From Phytomonospora sp040655735 (GTDB taxonomy: Bacteria > Actinomycetota > Actinomycetes > Mycobacteriales > Micromonosporaceae): a DNA stretch of 64,000 nucleotides. The DNA lies in assembly GCF_040655735.1 (NCBI RefSeq), contig NZ_JBFAKK010000013.1, forward strand, positions 1 to 64,000. Direction: 5' to 3'. The notes under the pieces are model-generated. The model did not search any database, was not told the DNA's origin, and saw only the letters and a program-made list of their open reading frames with translations. This document shows, in pieces, positions 1 through 8,823 of this stretch (position 1 is its first letter; each line of letters starts with the position of its first letter). The translations under genes and the position numbers were made by a program.

Positions 1-9
1 CGGACCCCG

Positions 10-78
10 CTGGGACTCCGTCCCAGACCCTGCTGGGAGGCTTCGCCCCCAGACCCCCACCAGGAACTCCGTCCCTGG
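10..78. repeat. Three tandem REP-like hairpins
   Basis: Three short inverted repeats follow each other at about 25-bp spacing, separated by GACCC-type linkers. The first is perfect: CTGGGAC at 10-16, loop TCC, GTCCCAG at 20-26. The second (33-52) and third (60-78) are imperfect copies. The region before the first gene (1-277) otherwise holds only an 8-bp tandem repeat (gcccgcag, three copies at 151-174) and no convincing gene. Such clusters are common extragenic elements in actinomycetes. They may terminate transcription entering from the left. Confidence 0.6.
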
Positions 79-277
79 ACCCGGTTCTCTCGCCTCGGCT
101 ACGGGCCGTACTTCCCTGCCCTTGAGCGGCCGGCTTCGCCTCGGCCGCAGGCCCGCAGGCCCGCAGGCCCGCAGATCGCTGTCCGCCGGCCTCGTGCCGG
201 GCGCCGGGCACCCGCCAGTTCAGGCGTAACCCGACGTCGGGGACCCGGCACCGGAGGAGGTGCCGCAGCCCGATCCC

Positions 278-1084
278 CTACCTGGCAGGAGATTTCGTTA
301 GCCTCCGACCAGCAAACCCAGCCCAGCAAACCCAGCCCAGCAAACCCAGCCCAGCTAACACAGCCTCTGCTGTCAACCCGGTGATGAACGGGTTTTCCAG
401 CAGTTCCCGCCAGTACGCCTCGCCGTATCCCGCTACCGCGCCTGGGGGTATCTCCAGGGGATGCCACGCCAGGTTTGCGAATCCGGCTTCTCTCGCTGCT
501 CGCTGGTAGGCCCCGCGGGGCCATTGGTGGTTGACGAGGTCGGCGGGTGGGTCGCCGAGGAAGCGGATGGTGATCTTGCGGTGTCCGTCGGCGTCTTCGA
601 AGCGGGCGTCGGTCCAGCCGTATTCGGCGAGGTCGGGGCGGGGTTCGAAGTCGCTGTCGACGGTGAGGGCGACCAGGCGTCCGCCTTTGTGGAGGCAGGC
701 TCTGGCGGAGGTGAACATGCCGGCGAGGTCGCCGGTGGTGGTGGCGTAGGGGAATAGGTAGACGGCGGTGACGAGGTCGGCGGCCTTGGTGTGGGGTAGT
801 GCGGTGCCGTCGCCGACGCGGTAGTCGATGCCGAGGTTTTCGGCGGCTTCGCGTGCGGTGGCGATCTCGATCATCCGGCGGGAGAGGTCGACGCCGAGGA
901 CGTCGACGGCGCCTCGGCGGCGCAGGTTGCGCGTGTAGTACCCGGTTCCGCAGGCCAGATCCACCGCCGTGCGTCCTTCGACGTCTCCGGTGAGCCGTTC
1001 GAACAGGGCTCTTTCGGGGATGACCAGCGTCGCCGATTCCTTATAGCTGTCGTATGACTCGGCGTACTCGTCGTACCTGCTCAT
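278..1084 (-). CDS. Class I SAM-dependent methyltransferase
   Basis: A cytosolic small-molecule methyltransferase of 268 residues with a Rossmann-type SAM-binding fold. The glycine motif DLACGTG is at residues 42-48 and an acidic strand end follows (GVDLSRRM). The substrate cannot be told from sequence. The start is the ATG at 1084. The last roughly 25 residues are encoded by a 14-bp tandem repeat and look unlike the family, whose members would be expected to stop soon after the PFITGL segment. The end was therefore probably remodelled by repeat expansion. The next gene leftward is outside the window, and the small membrane protein upstream is separated by 27 bp on the same strand. Confidence 0.85.
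   Translation of the reverse strand: MSRYDEYAESYDSYKESATLVIPERALFERLTGDVEGRTAVDLACGTGYYTRNLRRRGAVDVLGVDLSRRMIEIATAREAAENLGIDYRVGDGTALPHTKAADLVTAVYLFPYATTTGDLAGMFTSARACLHKGGRLVALTVDSDFEPRPDLAEYGWTDARFEDADGHRKITIRFLGDPPADLVNHQWPRGAYQRAAREAGFANLAWHPLEIPPGAVAGYGEAYWRELLENPFITGLTAEAVLAGLGLLGWVCWAGFAGRRLTKSPAR
309..355. repeat. 14-bp tandem repeat, 3.4 copies, inside a coding end
   Basis: The unit ccagcaaacccagc occurs exactly at 309-322, 323-336 and 337-350, followed by a partial copy ccagc. The unit is not a multiple of three, so each copy is read in a different frame by the overlapping methyltransferase gene on the minus strand. The array supplies the last residues of that protein. Confidence 0.9.
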
Positions 1085-1111
1085 TCCTCCATCGTGGCCT
1101 GTGCGGGGGCC

Positions 1112-1408
1112 TCAGATGAAGAACTTCGCCACACCCAGTCCGGCGAGTGCCAGCACGACGAGGATCCGCACCAGGCGGGTGACGGTTCCGGCTTTCGACC
1201 ATGTGGCGTAGACCATGAACGCGGTTCCCGCGGCCAGCGCCAGTACCAGGACCGCGCCGGGGATGCCGGGCGTGAAGAGCAGGCCGAGGGCCACGACGAG
1301 GACCGCGAGGAAGATCGCCACCTTCGGGAGCCGTTCGAGCCACAGGAGCCAGCGGACGGGGGCCTCGCCGCCGTTCGCCTGTCCGTTCGTCTGACTGTGG
1401 TCGACCAC
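1112..1408 (-). CDS. Small integral membrane protein
   Basis: A 98-residue protein of unknown function. It has a polar N-terminus of about 28 residues and then three hydrophobic segments (roughly residues 29-47, 50-68 and 80-97) with short charged linkers, so it is an inner-membrane protein with little outside the bilayer. The start is a GTG at 1408, preceded on the minus strand by a strong GGAGGA ribosome-binding site. It lies directly upstream of the methyltransferase gene and the two may be co-transcribed. It resembles the many short DUF-type membrane proteins of actinomycetes, but I cannot assign a named family. Confidence 0.7.
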   Translation of the reverse strand: MVDHSQTNGQANGGEAPVRWLLWLERLPKVAIFLAVLVVALGLLFTPGIPGAVLVLALAAGTAFMVYATWSKAGTVTRLVRILVVLALAGLGVAKFFI

Positions 1409-1474
1409 GGTTCTTCCTCCTCTACCGGTAGCGTCAGACTAGCTTGCGGAAGTCAGACCCCAGGAGGCAGCGGC

Positions 1475-1819
1475 GTGCTCGTTGTGAACCGGTTCGAAGT
1501 ACCGGACGGAGACGAAGAGGGATTCGTCGACCGGGGCAAGGCCGCGCTCGCGGCATTGGGCGCCTGCCCGGGTTTCGTGCGGGGGCGGCTGGGCCGTGCC
1601 ATGGACGAGCGTGACCGCTGGGTCTTGACGACCGAGTGGGAGTCGGTGGGCACGTATCGCCGCGCCTTGTCGAACTTCGACGTGAAGATGTACGGCACCC
1701 CGCTGCTGGCGGCGGCGCTGCCGGAGGCCTCGGCCTTCGAGGTGCTGCTGGACGCCCGGCCCGGCGAGGTCGCCGAGCACGGCGGGGATCTCGCGCCCGA
1801 CGGCCCGCGAGGAGCCTGA
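1475..1819 (+). CDS. Antibiotic biosynthesis monooxygenase (ABM) domain protein
   Basis: A 114-residue protein with the dimeric alpha/beta ferredoxin-like ABM fold: an N-terminal strand (VLVVNRFEVPDG), a helix with ALGACPGFVRGRLGR, then DRWVLTTEWES. These small cofactor-free oxygenases, or haem-degrading relatives, act in the cytosol; the substrate is unknown. I chose the GTG at 1475 because AGGAGG lies seven bases upstream, although the frame stays open further 5-prime. The gene that follows begins one base after the stop codon, so the two are translationally coupled. Confidence 0.75.
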   Translation: MLVVNRFEVPDGDEEGFVDRGKAALAALGACPGFVRGRLGRAMDERDRWVLTTEWESVGTYRRALSNFDVKMYGTPLLAAALPEASAFEVLLDARPGEVAEHGGDLAPDGPRGA

Positions 1820-1820
1820 G

Positions 1821-2447
1821 ATGTCGACGATGGGCTCCCCGCCCCCGCCGCCTCAGTACCCGCCGGCCGGCACCTCGATGGGTTCGCCCGTGGGCGGTTC
1901 CCCGATGGCGGGGCCGCCTCCGGTGTCGGGTCCGCCCGCGTCGCCTTCGCCGCCGCGTGGACCCGGCGTGCGGGCGCCGTTCCTGGCTCCGCCGAAGGAT
2001 CGCAACAACACGCGCTTGGCGGTGACCATCGTCGTCGGTGTCGTCGTGCTGGCCCTGTGCGGGATCGGCGCGCTGTTCGGGCTCGGCGGGCTGCTGAGCT
2101 GGTTCGAGCGGGACATGAACGACAAGGCGCAGGTCGCGGCGACGGCGTTCCTCGGCGAGATCGAGGCCGGCGACTTCGACGGCGCCTACCAGTCGATGTG
2201 CCCGGAGGCAAGGGACGCGGTGAGCCCGCAGGTCTTCCAGTCGGAGTGGGTGCTGCTGTTCCCGCCGGGCACGAAGTACGGCCTGGACCGGCTGAGTTAC
2301 GACGAGGACGGCAACCAGTTCGTGCCGGTGGTGCTCACCGGCGGTGCCGAGCAGAAGCGCTCGGTCGATCTGCACATGAAGAGCGAGCCCGCCGAGTCGG
2401 AGGACGACCAGGCGGGCATGTCGGTGTGCGGCTGGGTGGCGTACTAG
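1821..2447 (+). CDS. Proline-rich membrane-anchored protein, NTF2-like extracellular part
   Basis: A 208-residue protein of unknown role. Residues 1-50 are rich in Pro, Gly and Ser, as in many actinobacterial cytoplasmic tails. Residues 56-82 form a single membrane span (TIVVGVVVLALCGIGALFGL), and the rest is probably outside the cell. The external part carries an AATAFLGEIEAGDFDGAYQ segment typical of DUF4878/NTF2-like domains. The start ATG is one base after the stop of the ABM gene, with GGAG upstream. A perfect hairpin follows the stop codon. Confidence 0.75.
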   Translation: MSTMGSPPPPPQYPPAGTSMGSPVGGSPMAGPPPVSGPPASPSPPRGPGVRAPFLAPPKDRNNTRLAVTIVVGVVVLALCGIGALFGLGGLLSWFERDMNDKAQVAATAFLGEIEAGDFDGAYQSMCPEARDAVSPQVFQSEWVLLFPPGTKYGLDRLSYDEDGNQFVPVVLTGGAEQKRSVDLHMKSEPAESEDDQAGMSVCGWVAY

Positions 2448-2472
2448 GGCGCGGCCGCACGCGGCCGCGCCC
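2447..2472. terminator. Bidirectional hairpin between convergent genes
   Basis: A perfect 12-bp stem, GGGCGCGGCCGC at 2447-2458 and its complement at 2461-2472, with a two-base loop. It lies exactly between the convergent membrane-protein and ABC-permease genes. No U-tract is present, as is usual for actinomycete terminators. Confidence 0.75.
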
Positions 2473-2480
2473 AATCCGTG

Positions 2481-3506
2481 TCAGGACAGCCGGCGCCTGA
2501 CCCACCAGGAGCAGAACCCGGCGAGTCCGAGGGCCAGGCCGAGGTAGATCCCCGTCTCGCCCCACTGGAAGCCCCAGTAGCGCCCGGAGGGCTGGTACTC
2601 CAGGACCTGCCGGTAGCCCATGTCGGCGACCAGCTCCAGGCACGAGCCGCGGCCCTTCCCGGGCGCGCAGGCTCCGCCGGGCTGTGTCGCCGAGGCCGGG
2701 AGGGTGATGGACTCGACGCGCTTTCCGGACGGGTCGACGGTGTAGTCGGCGAGGATCCAGGCGCCCTTGTCGGCGGGCCTGGCCGATATCAGCAGTGTGG
2801 TGCCGTTGCTCAGCTGCGTGTCGGCGGCGTTGTCCTCGGTGACCGCGACAGTCGTGCTGATCGCCGGTGCGAGGTGGGGCCGCACGAGGATCGGCATCGC
2901 GATCTGGAGGCCGACGAAGACGGCGAGGGTGATCGCCATGGCAGCCAGCGTCTTGCGGGCGAGCATCCCGACCACGACGCCGAGGGCGAAGGCGAAGGCC
3001 GCGTAGCCGACGACCACGATGCCCCGGGTGCCGAACATCAGCGGGTCCATGCGCGCGAAGTCCTTGGCCATGGACTTGTCGACGGGCGTCGACCACCAGT
3101 TGACGACCCAGGCGAGCGCTCCGGCGGCCACGACGGTCGCCAGTCCGGTCAGGGTGAGCTTCACCGCGAACCAGCGACCGCGGGTGATGCTCTGGTTCCA
3201 CACCAGGCGAAGCGTCCCGGACTCCAGTTCGCGGGCGATGAGCGGCGCGCCCCAGAAGAGGCCGATCAGGGCCGGGAGCAGCAGCATGGCGGCCATGACG
3301 CCGAGGAACGTCGCGGAGTGGTCGTCGGCGAAGTTCTCGATGAAGACCTGGCAGTCGCCGCCGGCCGTGGTGCAGGCGGTGAGCCCGGTGTCGTACTCGT
3401 CGGCCAGTCCCGCTCCGGTGGCGCCGAGCAGCGCCACCAGGACGGCGAGGGCGCCGAACAGGCCGACGGCGGAGGCCTGGAACTGTCGCCAGGTCAGGCG
3501 GATCAT
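2481..3506 (-). CDS. ABC transporter permease (YtrA-type operon)
   Basis: A 341-residue membrane subunit, third gene of a GntR-ATPase-permease operon. It has a first span at about residues 13-33, an external segment with two cysteines (TACTTAGGDCQV), about four further spans, a second large external domain with a cysteine pair (residues 255-290) and a last span before the C-terminal RRRLS. The segment ELESGTLRLVWNQSITRGRW is typical of ABC-2 permeases in these operons. The ATG at 3506 overlaps the ATPase stop by four bases, so I prefer it over the longer open frame. The transported compound is unknown; homologous operons respond to cell-envelope-active compounds. Confidence 0.85.
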   Translation of the reverse strand: MIRLTWRQFQASAVGLFGALAVLVALLGATGAGLADEYDTGLTACTTAGGDCQVFIENFADDHSATFLGVMAAMLLLPALIGLFWGAPLIARELESGTLRLVWNQSITRGRWFAVKLTLTGLATVVAAGALAWVVNWWSTPVDKSMAKDFARMDPLMFGTRGIVVVGYAAFAFALGVVVGMLARKTLAAMAITLAVFVGLQIAMPILVRPHLAPAISTTVAVTEDNAADTQLSNGTTLLISARPADKGAWILADYTVDPSGKRVESITLPASATQPGGACAPGKGRGSCLELVADMGYRQVLEYQPSGRYWGFQWGETGIYLGLALGLAGFCSWWVRRRLS

Positions 3507-4393
3507 CGCAGTACCTCCAGTTTCGGGCGCACGGCGGTGTTGGCCGACTCGTGCATGTAGGCCAGGACCAGGTCTTCGAGGGTGAGGGAGCTGACCGTCC
3601 ACGAGGGATCGTGGACGGGCGCCTCGGTGCGCACGAGCAGCGTCGACTGCTTGTCGGTGTGGCTGGCGGAGATCACGTGCAGCTCGGCGGGGAGCGTGTC
3701 GAGGTCGCGGCGCGGTCCGATGAGGCGGTAGTGGGTGGCCAGCAGGTCGTCCATGTTCCCGGCGACCTGCACCCGGGAGTCGACCAGCACGACCAGGTAG
3801 TCGCAGGTCCGCTCGACGTCGGAGACCAGGTGCGAGGAGAGGATGACGCTCATCTCCTGCTCGGCGACCGACTCCATGAGGTTCTGCATGAACTCGCGGC
3901 GGGCGAGCGGGTCGAGCGCGGCGACCGGCTCGTCGAGGATGAGCAGTTCGGGCTGCTTGGCGATGCCGAGGGTCAGCGCGAGCTGGGCGCGCTGGCCGCC
4001 GGAGAGCTTCCCGGCCTTCTGCTTGGGGTCGAGGCCGAGCGCCGTGATCCGGTCGCGGGCGATGTCGTCGTTCCACGCGGGGTTGAGGCGCCTGCCGAAC
4101 GCGAGGTGGTCGGCGACGCTCAGTCCGGTGTAGACCGGCGCGTCCTGCGCGACGAAGCCGACCTTGGTCAGCTGCCCGGCGTCGGCGGCGGGCCTGCCGC
4201 CGCACACCTCGATCGTGCCGGCGGTGGGGGTGAGCATGCCCGAGGCGAGGTTGAGCAGGGTGGACTTGCCGGCGCCGTTGGGGCCGACGAGGCCGACGAC
4301 GCGGCCGGCGGGGATGTTGAGGTTGCAGTTCTGCAGCGCCCAGCGCCGGCGGTACTGCTTGCCGAGCGCGCGGGCTCTCAAGACGGCGGTCAC
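3503..4393 (-). CDS. ABC transporter ATP-binding protein
   Basis: The 296-residue ATPase subunit of the exporter encoded by the overlapping permease gene. Walker A is GPNGAGKST (residues 37-45), the signature LSGGQ (130-134), Walker B LLILDEP (150-156), with the H-loop in SVILSSHLVSD. A C-terminal extension of about 80 residues follows the nucleotide-binding domain. It starts with GTG and overlaps both neighbours by four bases (GTGA and ATGA), so the three genes form a tightly coupled operon. Confidence 0.93.
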   Translation of the reverse strand: MTAVLRARALGKQYRRRWALQNCNLNIPAGRVVGLVGPNGAGKSTLLNLASGMLTPTAGTIEVCGGRPAADAGQLTKVGFVAQDAPVYTGLSVADHLAFGRRLNPAWNDDIARDRITALGLDPKQKAGKLSGGQRAQLALTLGIAKQPELLILDEPVAALDPLARREFMQNLMESVAEQEMSVILSSHLVSDVERTCDYLVVLVDSRVQVAGNMDDLLATHYRLIGPRRDLDTLPAELHVISASHTDKQSTLLVRTEAPVHDPSWTVSSLTLEDLVLAYMHESANTAVRPKLEVLR

Positions 4394-4782
4394 GCTACGT
4401 CCTCTCCTGCATTGTTTCGAAAGGTGTTCATGAACAGGGCCTCGATGCTCTCTTCGTCGAGTCCGGCCAGGCGCGCCTTGGCGAGCCAGCGCCGGAGGTC
4501 CTTGCGGAGGGGTGCGTGAGCGGCCAGGCTGCCGTCGGTCAGCGTCGCGGTCACGAAGGTCCCGACGCCCTGCCTCGCCGCCACGAGCCCGTCGTACTCC
4601 AGCTCGCGGTAGGCCTTCAGCACGGTGTTGGGGTTGATCGCCAGCTGTTTCGACACCTCCTTGACGGTGGGGAGGCGGTCGCCCTCGTCCAGCAGCCCCA
4701 GGCGCAGCGCGTGCCGTACCTGCTGGACGAGCTGCTGGTAGGGCGAGAGGCCGGAGCGGCCGTTGAGGTGGAACTCGATCAC
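4390..4782 (-). CDS. GntR-family regulator, YtrA subfamily
   Basis: A 130-residue repressor consisting of an N-terminal winged helix-turn-helix (about residues 10-78, with LPTVKEVSKQLAINPNTV) and a short helical dimerisation tail, the architecture of the YtrA subfamily. As first gene of the operon it most likely represses the ATPase and permease genes and itself, and is released by an effector molecule. The start is GTG with GGAGG upstream. A palindrome built from TTAACTAG repeats sits directly in front of the gene and is its probable operator. Confidence 0.92.
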   Translation of the reverse strand: MIEFHLNGRSGLSPYQQLVQQVRHALRLGLLDEGDRLPTVKEVSKQLAINPNTVLKAYRELEYDGLVAARQGVGTFVTATLTDGSLAAHAPLRKDLRRWLAKARLAGLDEESIEALFMNTFRNNAGEDVA

Positions 4783-4794
4783 TCAGTCCTCCAT

Positions 4795-4842
4795 TTAACT
4801 AGTTAACTAGCACTATAGGTATCTAGCGCTGTTCGGTGTCAA
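4795..4842 (-). promoter_or_regulatory. Promoter and GntR operator
   Basis: Read on the minus strand there is a -35 TTGACA (complement of 4837-4842), a 19-base spacer and a -10 TATAGT (complement of 4812-4817). Just downstream lies CTAGTTAACTAGTTAA (complement of 4795-4810), which contains two overlapping 12-bp palindromes. A palindrome directly downstream of the -10 box fits autorepression by the GntR protein. Confidence 0.75.
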
Positions 4843-4874
4843 GGGGAGGGCTCCCCTCCCCGCCGCGGACACGG

Positions 4875-4904
4875 CGAAGGCCCGGCCGCCGGGCCGGGCC
4901 TTCG
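4875..4904. terminator. Strong hairpin terminator
   Basis: A perfect 11-bp stem, CGAAGGCCCGG at 4875-4885 and its complement at 4894-4904, with an 8-base loop. It lies downstream of the metallo-hydrolase gene (read leftward) and upstream of the GntR promoter, so it should insulate the operon. Confidence 0.75.
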
Positions 4905-4927
4905 CACTGTTGTCGCTGGTGAATCTC

Positions 4928-5001
4928 CTAGGGCGTGTCCTGGTGGTCTTGTGGGTGCGAGTCCGCCGCAGCCCCGCAGTGATCACCCGGACACGCCCTA
5001 G
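4928..5001. mobile_element. MITE-like 74-bp inverted-repeat element
   Basis: Thirteen-base perfect terminal inverted repeats, CTAGGGCGTGTCC at 4928-4940 and GGACACGCCCTAG at 4989-5001, enclose 48 bp with no coding capacity. GGGCGTGTCC-type ends are, from memory, common on small non-autonomous elements and IS ends in actinomycetes. The right arm contains the TAG stop codon of the adjacent metallo-hydrolase gene. I cannot see an unambiguous target duplication beyond the CTAG included in the arms. Confidence 0.55.
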
Positions 5002-5591
5002 AGCGGAGCCGAGTCGTCGGCCGGGAAAGCCGGTCCGTGGCCGGGCACGATCACGTCGGCGAGGCCCAGGACCCGCCGCCGACTGGCCCGCAGGAGCTCG
5101 CGGTCGGGCGCCACCGGGTCGTCGGCGGGCCCGTTCGGCCGCCACCACAGGTCCCCGGCGAAGGCGACGACGCCCTCGGCCGTCCCGGCCAGCAGCGTGA
5201 TGTCCTCCGGGCTGTGCCCCGGGGTCGCCAGCAGCCGCAGCGACGGCGTGAACTCATAACCCTCGGCCTCGCGGTCCTCCCAGCCGTCGGCCCGGTAGAT
5301 CGCCTTGTGGTCGTGCACCCGGGCCTTGGCGAACATCCCCGCGTTGACGGTGTTGTCGGGGTGGTGGTGGCTCAGCACGACGTCGGTGATGTCGTCGGGG
5401 GACAGGCCGAGCGCGGCGAGCGGGTCGAGGATCTTCGACCGCGAGGCGACCATGCCCGGATCGAAGACGATGCGCAGGTCCCCCTCCGTGATCAGGGAGA
5501 CGGTCGCGGCCACTCCCGGCCCGGTCGAGAGGGTGTATCCGGTGCTCAGGATGGTGTAGGCGGCGCCTGCGGCCAAGGGTGCGTCGGTCAT
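4998..5591 (-). CDS. Metallo-beta-lactamase-fold hydrolase (MBLAC1-like)
   Basis: A cytosolic hydrolase of about 197 residues. The metal-binding motif reads HHHPDN (residues 75-80), where the classical family has HxHxDH, so the last histidine is an asparagine. Further ligands are seen in TPGHSPEDITLLAG, FAGDLWW and VPGHGPAF. The overall pattern fits the MBLAC1 subgroup; the substrate is unknown. I prefer the ATG at 5591 over the longer reading to 5633, which would leave only 39 bp before the divergent regulator. The stop codon is provided by a MITE-like inverted repeat, so the natural end may have been altered. Confidence 0.8.
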   Translation of the reverse strand: MTDAPLAAGAAYTILSTGYTLSTGPGVAATVSLITEGDLRIVFDPGMVASRSKILDPLAALGLSPDDITDVVLSHHHPDNTVNAGMFAKARVHDHKAIYRADGWEDREAEGYEFTPSLRLLATPGHSPEDITLLAGTAEGVVAFAGDLWWRPNGPADDPVAPDRELLRASRRRVLGLADVIVPGHGPAFPADDSAPL

Positions 5592-5672
5592 GACCACAGC
5601 CTGCCCAAGAACGAGGCGGGCCAACAGTGGCACGACTGCCCATGATCGCAGGTTTCATGCCATGCTCGCGCC

Positions 5673-6659
5673 ATGCCCGACTTCCCCCGCGTCGCCGCCT
5701 ACGCCCCTCCCGGCGTCGGCCTGCTCGCCCTCGGCGTGGTCACCGAGGTCTTCGGTGAGCGTGCCGGACTGCCCGCCTTCGACCTCGCGTTCTGCGCCGA
5801 GCGGCCCGGGCCGGTTCGCACCGACCTCGGCGCGCCGCTGACGATCGAGCACGGCCTCGACCGCCTCGCCGAGGCCGACCTGGTCCTCGCCCTGCCCTGG
5901 AGCGACTTCCGCGAGCCTCCGCCCGCCGCCGTTCTCGACGCCTTGCGCGCCGCCCACCGCCGGGGCGCGGTCGTCGCCGCGCACTGCGTCGGTGCCTTCG
6001 CGCTGGCCGCCGCCGGGCTCCTCGACGGCCTGCGCGCCACCACGCACTGGCGCTTCGCCGCCCTGCTCGCCGAGCGCCACCCGGACGTGTCCGTCGACGC
6101 CGAGGCCCTCTACGTCGACGAGGGCGCGGTGGTCACCGGCGCCGGCGCGGCGGCCGGTTTCGACCTCTGCCTGCACCTGCTCCGCCGCGAGTACGGCACC
6201 GCGGTGGCCAACGCCGTCGCCCGCGACCTCGTCCTGCCCGCGCACCGCGACGGGGGACAGGCGCAGTTCCTCGCCGCCCCCGTCCCCGAAGAGGGCGACG
6301 GCGACCGTTTCGCCGAGCTGTGCGACTGGATGCGCGCCGGCCTCGACCGGCCGCTGACCGTCGACGTCCTGGCCCGCAAGGCCCTGATGAGCAGGCGCAC
6401 CTTCAGCCGCCGCTTCACCGCGGCCACCGGCACCAGCCCGCACGCGTGGCTGCTCGCGCAGCGGCTCAACGCCGCCGAGGAGCTGCTGGAGTCGACCGCG
6501 CTGCCCGTCGAGGAGATCGCCCGCCGGGTCGGCTACCGCAACGCCGCCGTGCTCCGCGAGCAGTTCGTGCGGCGGCGGGGAGTGCCGCCGAGGGAGTACC
6601 GGAGGGCCTTCGGGGTGCGGGGAAGGGCGGCGGAGTCGGGGGCCGCCGAACGCCTGTGA
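5673..6659 (+). CDS. GlxA-type AraC-family transcriptional regulator
   Basis: A 328-residue regulator with an N-terminal DJ-1/PfpI amidase-like domain (about residues 5-180; the nucleophile-elbow region is AAHCVGAFALAAAG) and a C-terminal AraC domain with two helix-turn-helix motifs (about 220-310: LARKALMSRRTFSRRF and VEEIARRVGYRNAAVLREQF). It is transcribed divergently from the metallo-hydrolase gene and may control it. The ligand is unknown. Confidence 0.88.
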   Translation: MPDFPRVAAYAPPGVGLLALGVVTEVFGERAGLPAFDLAFCAERPGPVRTDLGAPLTIEHGLDRLAEADLVLALPWSDFREPPPAAVLDALRAAHRRGAVVAAHCVGAFALAAAGLLDGLRATTHWRFAALLAERHPDVSVDAEALYVDEGAVVTGAGAAAGFDLCLHLLRREYGTAVANAVARDLVLPAHRDGGQAQFLAAPVPEEGDGDRFAELCDWMRAGLDRPLTVDVLARKALMSRRTFSRRFTAATGTSPHAWLLAQRLNAAEELLESTALPVEEIARRVGYRNAAVLREQFVRRRGVPPREYRRAFGVRGRAAESGAAERL

Positions 6660-6818
6660 CCGGCGTCGCCGTACGCCACGCCGGGCCGTCGGCCGCGCGA
6701 TATCCCCTCGCGACCGTTTCGGGCGCGGAAGTACGCTGAGCCACGTAACCTACCGGCCGCCAGGGACGTTATCCCCGGTGGCGACCCGCCGACCCCCAGC
6801 CGGATGGAGTTAATCCCC

Positions 6819-8204
<1,386 letters not shown>

Positions 8205-8224
8205 TCGACTGAAGTCATGAAGGC

Positions 8225-8248
8225 GGCCCCGACCATTTGGTCGGGGCC
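8225..8248 (+). terminator. glyS terminator hairpin
   Basis: A perfect 11-bp stem: GGCCCCGACCA at 8225-8235 pairs with TGGTCGGGGCC at 8238-8248 across a two-base loop, 20 bp after the glyS stop. Confidence 0.85.
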
Positions 8249-8392
8249 GTCGCCTTGCCGTTCGTCTAAAGTGGCCGCTCGTTTTCTTCGGCTCCGCACG
8301 GCTCGCGATTTCTCGTTCACATCGGGTGACGGAAATCGGCGGCTTGTTTCGCGTGCGTGCCCCCGTTGTTTCGAGTGTGCTGTTCGGCTCGC

Positions 8393-8611
8393 TCAGGTGG
8401 AGCAGATCGTCACCGGCGGCGCGACCCAGGAGGCGGTGTCGGCTGACACGTGCTCCCAGGTGGAGGCGCCCGTGGCGCTGACCGGTCGGCTGGTGGACAC
8501 CCACAGGCCGGCCGGGGAGTCGGGCACGGAGATCGGTGTTTCGACCACGGAGAGCTCAGTGGGATGTTCCAGAACTGCGGTGGCCGTCGGGCCGCCCGTT
8601 GAATTCGACAT
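8393..8611 (-). CDS. 72-aa orphan peptide, possible RiPP precursor
   Basis: A small gene with a clear AGGAG ribosome-binding site six bases before its ATG. The peptide has no membrane span and no signal peptide. It has an acidic N-terminal half (leader-like LEHPTELSVVETPISVPD), then a Ser/Thr/Ala/Trp-rich half (residues 37-72) ending in VAPPVTICST with a single cysteine. That layout resembles a ribosomally made, modified peptide precursor, but no modification enzyme or transporter of a known RiPP class is adjacent, so the function is open. An iron-box-like palindrome lies about 115 bp upstream, suggesting expression under iron limitation. The flavin monooxygenase gene upstream is on the same strand, 212 bp away. 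Confidence 0.6.
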   Translation of the reverse strand: MSNSTGGPTATAVLEHPTELSVVETPISVPDSPAGLWVSTSRPVSATGASTWEHVSADTASWVAPPVTICST

Positions 8612-8727
8612 TGACTGCTCCTTCCGTCTAGAGAAACGCGCAACCGCCCCCGAGAGTTGCGGTCGACCGCGGAAATCTCATTTGACGGTATGACTTCCCG
8701 GTCGGTTTCGACTCCCGAATCAGTGCC

Positions 8728-8746
8728 TTAGGTAAGCCTTATGTGC
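8728..8746. promoter_or_regulatory. Iron box (DtxR/IdeR-type) upstream of the 72-aa peptide gene
   Basis: The sequence TTAGGTAAGCCTTATGTGC closely follows the left part of the consensus TTAGGTTAGCCTAACCTAA, with a weaker right half. On the minus strand it contains AAGGCTTACCTAA. The only gene it can serve is the small leftward peptide gene, because the plus strand has no gene start until 10425. Confidence 0.55.
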
Positions 8747-8823
8747 ACAGTGGAGTGCATGTGCGGGCCCCGAAGCGCGTTGAGGAATGGCGGTTTCCCG
8801 CCGACTTTTCTCATCTGTCCGAC

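Noticed and set aside
99..524. Long minus-strand frame over the first repeats
   Set aside because: Arginine- and glycine-rich translation of repeats and of the methyltransferase gene in another frame; no domain.
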